Assembly: GCF_018403745.1 (NCBI RefSeq) | Contig: NZ_BOVP01000007.1 | Location: forward strand, 1 to 64,000 | Length of the DNA: 64,000 bases | Source of the DNA: Lactococcus formosensis | GTDB taxonomy: Bacteria > Bacillota > Bacilli > Lactobacillales > Streptococcaceae | Direction: 5' to 3' | Shown here: piece by piece, positions 1 to 7,916 of the stretch | How positions within the stretch are numbered: position 1 is the stretch's first letter | How the letters are laid out: each line of letters starts with the position of its first letter | Notes under the pieces: generated by a model | Told to the model about the DNA's origin: nothing | Seen by the model: the letters and a program-made list of their open reading frames with translations, nothing else | Database searches by the model: none | Program-made: the position numbers and the translations under genes

Positions 1-39
1 GCATTTACAATAATCAATCAATAGAAATGAGGAAAACCT

Positions 40-1638
40 ATGACACCAGATAAAAAACGGAAACTGCGGAATATCGCAATCCTGTCCCTATTAGGGCTTA
101 TCGGCGGCACCTTCGCCTTCACAGCCTTTAACCAACAAGCCATTAATGACCGGGAAAATGAAGTCCAAGTCAATGTCGGAGGCCGTGTCCATGACTACTA
201 TAACCGTGACACAGAAAACAAGGATGTCTTCGTGGAAAACTATGGCGAGCGTCCCATCATGGCACGTATCCGCCTCTCCGAGTATTTGGAAACCCAACAA
301 ACAGGAGCTTCAGCGCCTACACCATTAGTCGAGGGGACAGAAAGAGACCAACTCAACACATGGACCACTTACATCCCGAGTGCGACAGCGATTGGCACAC
401 GTACAGGAGCAGGTGTTGCTTTTAATAGATACTCTAACCTAAGATTTGGACGAGCAGGAGTAGCGCCTTGGTATCTGCCAACCTTTAACCATAACAACTT
501 AGACCTTAGTACAGCCGCAGCGGGGGATGCCCGTGACTTGGCAGATGGTTCAGATGACGTGACCCATCCCGGAGATGGAACAGATGGATATTGGGAAGAA
601 GGTGTGACTTATACCAATGGCGACAATGGCACTGTTTGGCATGGTGGCTCAGACGGTGCAACACGTGAAACAGCTCAAAACTTGCAAGAACAACGTCCCG
701 TCATGACCATCCAACAATGGTCAGAACTTCAACCTTTCCAACAAATCGGTGACTTCTGGGTGGTTGACCACACGACAGGCTGGGCTTATTGGGCTTCACT
801 CTTAGAACCAGGTGAAGCAAGCTCTTATCTACTGGATGCAGCAGAAATGACCGCTGCTATCGAAGATACAGTCTTCAACGGCTCTTACTATTACGGTATC
901 CATGTGGACAGTCAGTTGATTAGTCCTGACACCGAAAATATGAATGAATTTCTTACAGGTGGCGATAGCCGTTTAGCAGACTTCCTTACAGGTATACAGA
1001 ATAATGCTATGGACGGTGAAGGCTCTAATCCACGTGCTGATATTGATTCTCCACCATCTGCCTTTAACTTTGATGCTATGCTTCCAGGCCGTGTCTTTAC
1101 GATGGCAAATGAACAGTACCGTTATCTTGAAGATATGGGTGACGGCAATCACTTAATCATCCGTAATGATGCAATCCGTAATCGTTCTTGGGAGGAGCAA
1201 GAAGCTGAACTTACTTCTTGGTATGGACAACTTGATTCTGCAGTCCAAGCTATGGTTCAGCCTGTGGCAAATGAATTCACGACAGGTGAAGTTGCGGCTG
1301 AAAATGTTACTTTTACAGGAGGTGCAAGCTGGCTCCCTGAAAACTTAGAGGGGGATGTTGCGGCAGATATTACTCAAGTTGTTTCGGGAGGGACACGTCG
1401 TGCCTTTGCTCTCTCTCTTGCGGATGTTACCCGTTTATCTGGCGAAGGCTTAGCTTTTCCTAATCATGCACAGCGTGGTTCCGTTGCACTAGGCTGGTGG
1501 AGGCTACGTACTCCTGCGTCTTACCCGTATGTTTGGGGTGTGCGTACCACTGGCTACTTGATTGGCGGTCGTCCTCGAACGCTTAGCACTGCCAATGGAG
1601 GAGTTCGTCCAGCCCTCATCATTAACCAAGCAAACTAA
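40..1638 (+). CDS. Secreted TasA/camelysin-like protein with C-terminal DUF6273-like domain
   Basis: This 532-residue protein has a short basic N-terminus and one hydrophobic segment (about residues 10-30). A TasA/camelysin-like stretch follows (about 40-85), carrying the pattern KDVFVENYGERPIMARIRL. That is the layout of SipW-processed matrix or surface proteins. A central part has a W-V-D-x-T-x-G-W-A-Y-W-A segment followed by P-G-E-A, seen in the same group. The last 90 residues, with a WWRLRTP motif and the ending GGVRPALIIN, look like the DUF6273 tail. There is no LPXTG motif, so attachment would be non-covalent. The start is supported by a GAGG ribosome site 10 bases upstream. Nothing upstream is visible beyond 39 bases, so a companion signal peptidase or further matrix genes may lie outside. 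The exact role is unknown; a fibre or surface structural protein is an inference. Confidence 0.65.
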   Translation: MTPDKKRKLRNIAILSLLGLIGGTFAFTAFNQQAINDRENEVQVNVGGRVHDYYNRDTENKDVFVENYGERPIMARIRLSEYLETQQTGASAPTPLVEGTERDQLNTWTTYIPSATAIGTRTGAGVAFNRYSNLRFGRAGVAPWYLPTFNHNNLDLSTAAAGDARDLADGSDDVTHPGDGTDGYWEEGVTYTNGDNGTVWHGGSDGATRETAQNLQEQRPVMTIQQWSELQPFQQIGDFWVVDHTTGWAYWASLLEPGEASSYLLDAAEMTAAIEDTVFNGSYYYGIHVDSQLISPDTENMNEFLTGGDSRLADFLTGIQNNAMDGEGSNPRADIDSPPSAFNFDAMLPGRVFTMANEQYRYLEDMGDGNHLIIRNDAIRNRSWEEQEAELTSWYGQLDSAVQAMVQPVANEFTTGEVAAENVTFTGGASWLPENLEGDVAADITQVVSGGTRRAFALSLADVTRLSGEGLAFPNHAQRGSVALGWWRLRTPASYPYVWGVRTTGYLIGGRPRTLSTANGGVRPALIINQAN

Positions 1639-1641
1639 AAC

Positions 1642-1673
1642 AAAAAACGTTCACTCTCGGTGAACGTCTTTTT
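1642..1673. terminator. Bidirectional terminator
   Basis: The stem ACGTTCAC/GTGAACGT closes on a TCTCG loop. A T-run follows on the plus strand and an A-run precedes it, so the hairpin can end both the upstream plus-strand gene and the minus-strand hdiR pair. Confidence 0.8.
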
Positions 1674-1701
1674 CATCTACAGGCTCTGACCCAACTTTCT
1701 T

Positions 1702-1896
1702 TCATGAAACTTTTTGACCTGTTTTTAACTTGATTACTGTTGGTAGCGTAATGAATTTTTGGGCTTTGACTTGTTTTGCTTTTTTCGACTTACGAAAATC
1801 TCGCTCCTCAGGACTGAACCAGAGGGCTATTTCATAGAGCGCCGCAAAACCTAGTCCCATTCCTCCAAACATTAAAACAATTTCTATAAATTCCAT
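1702..1896 (-). CDS. Small membrane protein downstream of hdiR
   Basis: This is a 64-residue protein with one hydrophobic segment (about residues 4-27) and a strongly basic C-terminal half rich in lysine. It reads as a single-pass membrane protein with a cytoplasmic tail. A GAAGG ribosome site sits 7 bases before the ATG. The gene starts 23 bases after the hdiR stop on the same strand and no terminator separates them, so it is probably co-transcribed and under HdiR control. I do not recognise the family. A DNA-damage-linked inhibitor or toxin-like peptide is possible, but nothing in the sequence shows it. Confidence 0.6.
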   Translation of the reverse strand: MEFIEIVLMFGGMGLGFAALYEIALWFSPEERDFRKSKKAKQVKAQKFITLPTVIKLKTGQKVS

Positions 1897-1919
1897 TGTG
1901 ACCTTCTTTTATAATATTC

Positions 1920-2693
1920 TTAGTTCTCGATTAATTCGGGGTTTATTTCTTCGATACAGTCAACGACAGGACCGACGATTCGTGAAGTTTCTTCATCTAA
2001 GTAAAAATCCTTATATTGTGGATCGGTGTTGAGTGAGTGACAGCGGAAACTGTCCGCATCTCGGAAAACTTGTTTACAATACAGTTGTTCTTCGCCTGGT
2101 CCACCTTCTGAAATGACGTAAATATCACCATCTCTATCAAAACCTGTTGTAACAAAGGTGACAATAGAGAAATTAGGGTATTCCGGTTGCATAGAATCTC
2201 CCTTAATACGTGCGGCACCGTCATAACGGCCTGGACGTACATCTGTAAAGATGGTGTAAGTCTCCTGAGTATCATTCAAAGCTTGACCAAAACCAGCAGA
2301 GAGTTGTTCATCAGCTACCTCAATCGTATAGAGGTCCTCACGACGGTAAGTGCGTAAAGGAATGATATTGTCTGAGACTGGAGGAGTTTGAGGGGTCTGG
2401 CTAGCAAGAAACTGCGAAAAATTTAAAACATTCTTTTGTTGCTCAACATCGAGCTGTTTGTAAATATCGAGAAGCTCAATAAAAGGAGAGTTACCTTGAT
2501 TTTCATTAAGGATAAGATCGATAGGTGTTTTGTAAATATCTGCCAGTTTAGAAATCATTTCTAAAGCAGGATTACTGGTTTTCTTTTCCCAAAGCGCATA
2601 AGTCCCCTGAGTGATGTCAAGCATCTCAGCAATTTCTTTTTGAGTAAACTGATGTTCTTTACGTAGCTTTTTTAAAGTTTGTCCTAGATTCAT
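1920..2693 (-). CDS. hdiR: LexA-like self-cleaving repressor, HdiR type
   Basis: This 257-residue protein has an N-terminal HTH_3/Cro-type helix-turn-helix (residues 6-60) and a C-terminal S24/LexA peptidase domain. The autocleavage site is Ala133-Gly134. The catalytic serine is in GDSMQP (Ser167) and the likely general-base lysine is Lys207. In Lactococcus lactis HdiR is known to self-cleave after DNA damage and then to be degraded by Clp proteases, releasing its own promoter and an error-prone polymerase gene. Domain order, length and the absence of phage genes nearby favour a chromosomal HdiR over a phage CI repressor. Its promoter region carries two identical-pattern operators, which points to autoregulation. 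Confidence 0.82.
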   Translation of the reverse strand: MNLGQTLKKLRKEHQFTQKEIAEMLDITQGTYALWEKKTSNPALEMISKLADIYKTPIDLILNENQGNSPFIELLDIYKQLDVEQQKNVLNFSQFLASQTPQTPPVSDNIIPLRTYRREDLYTIEVADEQLSAGFGQALNDTQETYTIFTDVRPGRYDGAARIKGDSMQPEYPNFSIVTFVTTGFDRDGDIYVISEGGPGEEQLYCKQVFRDADSFRCHSLNTDPQYKDFYLDEETSRIVGPVVDCIEEINPELIEN

Positions 2694-2709
2694 GCTTCAT
2701 CCTCTTTTA

Positions 2710-2774
2710 TTGAATTTATCAATATTATAAGCTAAAATAGAATAGAAGTCAAGCTGAAAAATTGAATGCATCAA
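2710..2774 (-). promoter_or_regulatory. hdiR promoter with two operator palindromes
   Basis: On the minus strand there is a TTGACT -35 (2747-2752), a 17-base spacer and a perfect TATAAT -10 (2724-2729). Two inverted repeats of the form TTGA-N5-TCAA occur. One lies at 2710-2722, just downstream of the -10, and the other at 2762-2774, just upstream of the -35. The pair brackets the promoter as expected for cooperative repression by the HdiR dimer. Confidence 0.75.
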
Positions 2775-2816
2775 TAAAAGGAAGGGAGCGTGTTTCCTTG
2801 CCTTTTACCAATACTT

Positions 2817-2939
2817 TCAATATTCAAGGGATATTTTAGGTTGAGAATCAAGGACTTTGTCAACGGCTTCAGGTGTAGAAAAGAAAATCTCTATAGCTTT
2901 ACCATTTTCAAACTTGAAAGATACGCAGAGAAGTTTCAA
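2817..2939 (-). pseudogene. Possible remnant of a small gene
   Basis: The minus strand reads open for about 40 codons and the peptide looks coding (…FKFENGKAIEIFFSTPEAV…). It has no convincing start: the only candidate is a TTG at 2939 without a ribosome site, and an in-frame stop lies about 16 codons further upstream. It ends upstream of the hdiR promoter. It may be the tail of a decayed gene, or chance. The rest of the 2694-2983 interval shows only the hdiR and rsgA promoters. Confidence 0.25.
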
Positions 2940-2968
2940 GGAGCAGGGAATAATAATTATATGAAATG

Positions 2969-2984
2969 TGTTAAAATATCAGTA
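2969..2984 (+). promoter_or_regulatory. Extended -10 promoter for a leaderless rsgA mRNA
   Basis: TG-T-TAAAAT (2969-2977) is followed by only 6 bases before the ATG at 2984. The expected transcription start therefore coincides with the start codon. No -35 and no Shine-Dalgarno sequence are visible. Confidence 0.6.
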
Positions 2985-3865
2985 TGGTAAAAAAAGGACG
3001 TATTATTAAATCTTTAGCAGGGTTTTACAATGTAGAATCTGAAGGACAAGTTTATCAAACGCGTGCACGTGGTAACTTTCGTAAGAAAGGAATGAAGCCA
3101 ATCGTTGGTGATTTTGTGGACTTTTCAGCTGAAGAAAATTCAGAAGGTTATATCTTAGATATACATAAACGTAAAAACAGCTTGATTCGCCCTTCTATTG
3201 CGAATATCGATCAGGCTGTAATCATCATGTCAATGGTTAATCCTGATTTTTCCTTGAATCTGTTGGATCGTTTTCTTGTGTTTCTAGAACATAAAGATAT
3301 TCAGCCCCTCATCTACATCTCGAAACTTGATTTGCTTGAGGATACAAGTGAGTATGAACAGTTCAAGAAAAATTATGAAGCGATTGGCTATCAAGTCTTC
3401 TTTGACTGGAAAGAGCTGACTGAAGTATTAGCAGACAAAGTCACTGTCTTTATGGGGCAAACAGGTGCTGGGAAAACAACCTTGTTGAATCTGATCGCGC
3501 CAGGCATGAACTTGGCTACGGGAGAAACTTCAGATAAGCTGGGGCGTGGGCGACACACCACGCGTCATGTGGAGTTCTTTGAAGTTGCATCAGGCTTGAT
3601 TGCCGATACGCCAGGATTTTCAAATCTAGACTATGATGTCTCTAACCAACCCGACTTAAATACGGCCTTTCCAGAAATTTTACGAGAAAGTCATGGGTGT
3701 AAGTTTAGGGAATGTACCCATACACATGAACCTTCTTGTGCTGTCAAAGAAGCACTTGAAGAGGGTAGGATTTTAGCGAGCCGCTATGAGAACTACTTGC
3801 AATTATTAACTGAAATAAATAACACGAGGGAAACTTATGCCAAACAAAGAAAAAGACAAAATTAA
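2984..3865 (+). CDS. rsgA: Ribosome small-subunit-dependent GTPase RsgA
   Basis: This circularly permuted GTPase checks late maturation of the 30S subunit. The 293 residues carry an N-terminal OB-fold, then the G4-like motif SKLD (about 112-115), the P-loop GQTGAGKT (157-164) and the G3 motif DTPG (208-211). A C-terminal zinc knuckle follows as Cys239-x4-Cys244-x-His246-x5-Cys252. Length and motif order are standard. The ATG has no ribosome site and lies 6 bases after an extended -10 box, so translation may start on a leaderless transcript. The next gene starts inside its 3' end, in an operon that continues into rpe. Confidence 0.93.
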   Translation: MVKKGRIIKSLAGFYNVESEGQVYQTRARGNFRKKGMKPIVGDFVDFSAEENSEGYILDIHKRKNSLIRPSIANIDQAVIIMSMVNPDFSLNLLDRFLVFLEHKDIQPLIYISKLDLLEDTSEYEQFKKNYEAIGYQVFFDWKELTEVLADKVTVFMGQTGAGKTTLLNLIAPGMNLATGETSDKLGRGRHTTRHVEFFEVASGLIADTPGFSNLDYDVSNQPDLNTAFPEILRESHGCKFRECTHTHEPSCAVKEALEEGRILASRYENYLQLLTEINNTRETYAKQRKRQN

Positions 3866-4043
3866 AGGGAACATTTGGATGAAGCAAGCCGGCTTTTTAG
3901 GTTTGGTGATTCTTTGGGGCCTTATTATTCTGTTTAAAAATAGTTTGGGAGACTGGAAGTGGCCACTCTTTGGCTTGCTCGTCATCTTGACTATTTGGGG
4001 CTTATACCAAATCAATAAAGCTTTCTTTGGCTTGAAAAAATAG
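3837..4043 (+). CDS. Small two-helix membrane protein
   Basis: This 68-residue protein has a charged N-terminus and two hydrophobic segments (about 16-34 and 41-58), so it should be a small integral membrane protein. It overlaps the end of rsgA by 29 bases and has its own GAGGG ribosome site inside the rsgA coding sequence. It ends 8 bases before rpe. I do not recognise the family. The position suggests co-translation with rsgA and rpe rather than a related function. Confidence 0.65.
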   Translation: MPNKEKDKIKGNIWMKQAGFLGLVILWGLIILFKNSLGDWKWPLFGLLVILTIWGLYQINKAFFGLKK

Positions 4044-4051
4044 GAGGAAAC

Positions 4052-4711
4052 ATGAAACAATTTACAAATAAAATCGCACCATCTATTCTCGCTGCTGACT
4101 TTGGTGCTTTTACAGCAGAAGTCGCAAAGATTAAAGCTGCCGGGGCTGATTATGTACATATTGACGTCATGGATGGTCATTTTGTTGACAACTTGACGTT
4201 TGGCTCTGGTGTCGTTGCTGCACTCCGTCCACATACAGATATGGTTTTGGATGTGCATATGATGGTCGAAAATCCAGAAAAGTACGTCACAGAGTTTGCG
4301 AAAGCTGGTACGGACATCATGAGTATTCATGTTGAAGCGACTGCACATATCCATGGTGCATTACAAAAGATTAAAGCAGCTGGAATGAAAGCCAGTGTAG
4401 TCATCAATCCTGGAACGCCCGTTTCAATGATTGAACCTGTACTCGGCATGGTGGATATGGTCTTGGTGATGACTGTCAATCCTGGTTTTGGAGGTCAAGA
4501 CTTCATTCCTGAAACGATGGATAAAATTCGCGAACTTGTGAAATTGCGTGAAGCTAACAATCTAGAATTTGATATTGAAGTTGATGGTGGTATTGACGAT
4601 AAAACTGTTGACCAGGCCCGAGAAGCAGGCGCCAATGTATTTGTAGCTGGATCTTTTGTCTTTAAAGGCGATGTAGCTGATAACATTCAAAAGTTAAGAG
4701 ATAGATTATGA
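4052..4711 (+). CDS. rpe: Ribulose-phosphate 3-epimerase
   Basis: The enzyme interconverts ribulose 5-phosphate and xylulose 5-phosphate in the pentose phosphate pathway. The 219-residue TIM barrel shows the family motifs: PSILAADF near the N-terminus, HIDVMDGHFV with metal-binding His and Asp, DVHMMV, the flexible-loop MTVNPGFGGQ, and EVDGGI with the second catalytic Asp. An AGGAGG ribosome site lies just upstream. The stop overlaps the rmuC start by four bases (ATGA), so the two are translationally coupled. Confidence 0.95.
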   Translation: MKQFTNKIAPSILAADFGAFTAEVAKIKAAGADYVHIDVMDGHFVDNLTFGSGVVAALRPHTDMVLDVHMMVENPEKYVTEFAKAGTDIMSIHVEATAHIHGALQKIKAAGMKASVVINPGTPVSMIEPVLGMVDMVLVMTVNPGFGGQDFIPETMDKIRELVKLREANNLEFDIEVDGGIDDKTVDQAREAGANVFVAGSFVFKGDVADNIQKLRDRL

Positions 4712-5994
4712 ACGTCGTCATTATTATTCTTTTGATTTTAGCCATTCTGATTGGGATAGCTAATTTTTTCAAAAAACCAACATCCAACACCAAGCTCAAT
4801 GCACGGGTTGAAAATCTGTCATCAAACTTGACGGAGTTACGTCTAGAGATGTCGCAACAGTTAGGGCAAAATCGTCAAGAAATCTCAGGGACGGTCTCAA
4901 GCTTAGCGCATAATATGAATGGGAACTTAGCAAATCTGACAGAAAATATCAATGCTAAATTTGATTATCAGTTTAAGGATTTACAAAGTTCCAACGAACA
5001 AAAACTAGATAAAATTGCGCTCAACTTAGCGGACATGTCAGAAGCTATTACGGATAAATTTGATCGTAAGTTTCAGGAACTGCAAGAGGCTAATGATAAA
5101 AAGCTCAGTCAAATCCAAAATACGGTGGATGAAAAGCTTCAAGAGACGTTGAACAAAAGGATTTCCCAAAGCTTTGAGCAGGTCACAAATCTTCTGACTT
5201 CAGTTGATAAAGGATTAGGTGAGATGCGTAACCTTGCGAGTGATGTTGATAGTCTACAAAAAGTAATGACAGGTGTGAAGACACGAGGCATTATTGGTGA
5301 GGTACAACTTGGTCGTATCTTAGAGCAGATTTTTACCTCGAGTCAGTATCAAGAGCAAGTCAACATTCAAGAGCGAAATGCAGTAGACTTTGCAGTTGTC
5401 ATGCCTGGTAAAGTAGCAGGAAGTGATGTTTTACTCCCCATCGACTCCAAGTTTCCTTTAGAAGATTACCAACGTTTGCAAACTGCGCTTGAAACAAACG
5501 ATATGCTAGCGATTGAAGCATCGAGAAAAGCTCTCTTCACGGCAGTTAAAGCTCAGGCAAAGTCAATTTCGGAGAAATACATCTTACCGCCAAAGACAAC
5601 AGACTTTGCAATCATGTTTTTACCTATTGAAGGACTCTTCATGGAAGTAGTAAATAATACAGAGCTTTATGAGCAACTCAGCCGTGATTATAAGGTGAAT
5701 GTTACTGGTCCAACAACCATGACAGCAGTCTTGAATAGCTTGCAAATGGGCTTTAAAACTCTACAAATCGAACAAAAATCAAGTGAAGTTTATGAAATGC
5801 TTGGGGCAGTCAAGACCGAATTTGGTAAGTTTGAAACCTCGCTTAAGAAAGTTCACGAACGTTTGCAACAGTCCGAAAAAGAAATCAATACGCTGATTAC
5901 GACAAGAACGAATGTCATGAATCGTAAATTGCGCACGATTGATGCCGTTGACAAAGACACGAGTGCTGCGCTTTTAGAAATAGAAGGGGACTAA
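4708..5994 (+). CDS. rmuC: DNA recombination protein RmuC
   Basis: This 428-residue protein has a short N-terminal transmembrane anchor (residues 2-20), a long helical or coiled-coil part (about 30-190) with repeats such as KFDYQFKDLQ and KFDRKFQELQ, and then the conserved RmuC nuclease-like domain (about 200-380) containing PIDSKFPLEDY. The E. coli homologue limits inversion between short repeats; the biochemical activity is poorly known. It overlaps rpe by 4 bases, and yhaM follows after one base, so all three are one transcript. Confidence 0.88.
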   Translation: MNVVIIILLILAILIGIANFFKKPTSNTKLNARVENLSSNLTELRLEMSQQLGQNRQEISGTVSSLAHNMNGNLANLTENINAKFDYQFKDLQSSNEQKLDKIALNLADMSEAITDKFDRKFQELQEANDKKLSQIQNTVDEKLQETLNKRISQSFEQVTNLLTSVDKGLGEMRNLASDVDSLQKVMTGVKTRGIIGEVQLGRILEQIFTSSQYQEQVNIQERNAVDFAVVMPGKVAGSDVLLPIDSKFPLEDYQRLQTALETNDMLAIEASRKALFTAVKAQAKSISEKYILPPKTTDFAIMFLPIEGLFMEVVNNTELYEQLSRDYKVNVTGPTTMTAVLNSLQMGFKTLQIEQKSSEVYEMLGAVKTEFGKFETSLKKVHERLQQSEKEINTLITTRTNVMNRKLRTIDAVDKDTSAALLEIEGD

Positions 5995-5995
5995 G

Positions 5996-6940
5996 ATGGT
6001 TCTGATAAAAAATATAGCTATGGGAGAATTTTTTGAAGGATTCTACCTGATAAAATCAGTTGAGCTTCGTCGAACACGCGCAGGTAAGGATTTCCTTGCG
6101 ATTGTTTTTCAAGATCGTACAGGAACAATCTCGGGCAATATTTGGGATGCCAATCCTAAAGCTGTCAAGCAGTTTGTTGCGGGGCGTGTGGTTCATATGA
6201 AAGCCTTAAAAGAACTCTACAACGGCATGCCGCAGGTCAATCGAATTAGCCTACGTTTGCCAGAAGGTAACGAACCAGCTAATCCAGCGGATTATCGTGA
6301 AAAATCGCCTGTAAATGAGACGGATCTCCGTAAATATGTCGAAAGTATCGTTTTTCGTATTGAAAATGCAACGTGGAATCGTGTCGTTCGTCATATCTTG
6401 AAAAAATTTGACCGTGAATTCTATCAGTTTCCTGCTGCAAAAACCAATCATCATGCCTTTGAAGGTGGCTTGGCCTATCATACAACCACGATGCTCCAGC
6501 TGGCCGAAAAAGTATGTGAAGTTTATCCACAGCTCAACGAGTCTTTGATGTTTGCAGGTATTCTTTTGCATGACATGGCCAAATGTTTAGAATTTACTGG
6601 TTATGAAAACACAAGTTATACGTTGCGGGGAAATCTCCTAGGACACATAGTTCTTATCGATGAAGAAGTCAGTAAAGCAGCGATCGAACTTGACATCAGT
6701 GATGAAAAAGAGGACTTGCTTTTACTACGTCATGTCTTACTGAGTCACCACGGTCAGTTAGAGTATGGCAGTCCTGTCCGCCCTAAAATCATGGAGGCAG
6801 AAATCATTCATCAGATTGATATGATGGATGCTAGCATGATGATGATGATGACCGCTCTAAATAATGTTGAACCGGGACAATCTAGCCAACGCGTCTTTGC
6901 CTTGGAAAATCGAAACTTTTATAAACCATTGGATAACTAA
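5996..6940 (+). CDS. yhaM: 3'-5' exoribonuclease YhaM
   Basis: This 314-residue nuclease has an N-terminal OB-fold (about 1-95) for single-stranded nucleic acid and a metal-dependent HD domain. The histidines are in TNHHAFEGGLAYHT and the His-Asp pair is in LLHDMAK. In Gram-positive bacteria YhaM trims a few 3' nucleotides from many transcripts and is also reported to act on DNA. Pairing with rmuC fits a nucleic-acid-processing operon. A run of five methionines near residues 278-286 sits in the C-terminal helix. Confidence 0.9.
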   Translation: MVLIKNIAMGEFFEGFYLIKSVELRRTRAGKDFLAIVFQDRTGTISGNIWDANPKAVKQFVAGRVVHMKALKELYNGMPQVNRISLRLPEGNEPANPADYREKSPVNETDLRKYVESIVFRIENATWNRVVRHILKKFDREFYQFPAAKTNHHAFEGGLAYHTTTMLQLAEKVCEVYPQLNESLMFAGILLHDMAKCLEFTGYENTSYTLRGNLLGHIVLIDEEVSKAAIELDISDEKEDLLLLRHVLLSHHGQLEYGSPVRPKIMEAEIIHQIDMMDASMMMMMTALNNVEPGQSSQRVFALENRNFYKPLDN

Positions 6941-6955
6941 AGAGAAGAAGAAAAG

Positions 6956-7825
6956 ATGAAACACACACTTAAAAACAATACATTGACGGTTGCAGTTGAC
7001 ACTTTTGGCGCAGAATTACATTCTGTTCAAAAAGAAGGTATCGAGTATCTTTGGCAAGCAGATCCAGCGTTCTGGGGACGTCATGCTCCTGTGCTTTTCC
7101 CCATTGTTGGGAAGTTAAAAGACGGACACTACAGCTACGCAGGTAAAAACTATGAGATGTCAGGACATGGCTTTGCACGTGATACAGAATTCAAACTCGT
7201 ACAGGAAAAAGAGGATGAGTTGGTTTATGAAATTACCTCAAATGCTGATACACTTGTACAATATCCTTTTGATTTTAGCTTCAAGGTAAGTTATAAATTA
7301 ACAGGAAATCAAGTGCGTGTACGTTATCAAGTGGAAAACAAAGATGAAAAGACCATGATTTTTGGTGTTGGGGCGCATCCAGCCTTTAATGTTCCTCTTG
7401 AAAAAGGAAACTTTGAAGATTATACCTTGACAATTGCTCCTGCCGAAAAACGTACTTTTATACCTTTAGATTTACCAACAGGTACGCTTAAAAGGGAAGA
7501 ACAATCTGAAGTTGAGGTGAGTGATATAGCACTGAACCATGAACGTTTTTCAAAAGACGCGCTCGTCTATACATCCTCAGATAAAATGTCAGTGGCCTTA
7601 ACAAACCGTTTGGATAGCCGAAGTGTGAAAGTAACATGGGAAAATATGCCTTTCTTTGGCCTTTGGAGTCCCTACCCCGCTGAAGCTCCATTTGTGTGTA
7701 TCGAACCTTGGTCTGGTATAGCAGATGAATTTAGCACAACAGGCGAACTTACTGAAAAATATGGAATGAATAATCTTGCTCCATATGAAACCTTTAGCTG
7801 CGAATATGTCATTGAAATAAATTAA
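6956..7825 (+). CDS. Aldose 1-epimerase family protein, LacX type
   Basis: This 289-residue protein of the galactose-mutarotase fold is in the LacX-like branch. The conserved stretches are LWQADPAFWGRHAPVLFPIVG, the catalytic histidine region GHGFAR, and VGAHPAFN. The C-terminal LWSPYPAEAPFVCIEPWSG carries the second acidic residue. The family interconverts sugar anomers, but the natural sugar of this branch is usually not known. It has a GAAGAAG ribosome site 15 bases after yhaM and is followed by a strong terminator, so it closes the rsgA-rpe transcript or is expressed with its end. Confidence 0.85.
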   Translation: MKHTLKNNTLTVAVDTFGAELHSVQKEGIEYLWQADPAFWGRHAPVLFPIVGKLKDGHYSYAGKNYEMSGHGFARDTEFKLVQEKEDELVYEITSNADTLVQYPFDFSFKVSYKLTGNQVRVRYQVENKDEKTMIFGVGAHPAFNVPLEKGNFEDYTLTIAPAEKRTFIPLDLPTGTLKREEQSEVEVSDIALNHERFSKDALVYTSSDKMSVALTNRLDSRSVKVTWENMPFFGLWSPYPAEAPFVCIEPWSGIADEFSTTGELTEKYGMNNLAPYETFSCEYVIEIN

Positions 7826-7827
7826 AA

Positions 7828-7860
7828 CCAAAAGATAGACAGTAAGTCTATCTTTTTCTA
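7828..7860 (+). terminator. Rho-independent terminator after the epimerase gene
   Basis: AAAAGATAGAC and GTCTATCTTTTT form an 11-base-pair stem with an AGTAA loop and a T-rich tail. Confidence 0.85.
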
Positions 7861-7899
7861 AATTTTTAAGAAAGACCGCGAGAAAAAGAAGCCGTAAAT

Positions 7900-7916
7900 T
7901 GCTATAATAGAGAGTA
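7900..7916 (+). promoter_or_regulatory. Extended -10 promoter for a leaderless antiporter mRNA
   Basis: TG-C-TATAAT (7900-7908) lies 7 bases before the ATG at 7916. There is no -35 and no Shine-Dalgarno sequence, so the transcript is expected to start at or next to the start codon. Confidence 0.6.

Noticed and set aside
40..1638. Diversity-generating retroelement target suggested by the Trp/Arg-rich C-terminus
   Set aside because: No reverse transcriptase and no second template-like copy of the C-terminal sequence occur in the window.
1702..2774. Prophage lysogeny module
   Set aside because: The S24 repressor stands alone with no integrase, Cro, excisionase or phage genes; HdiR fits better.
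2790..2990. Plus-strand frame of 66 codons before rsgA
   Set aside because: No ribosome site, overlaps the rsgA promoter, and the peptide shows no family features.
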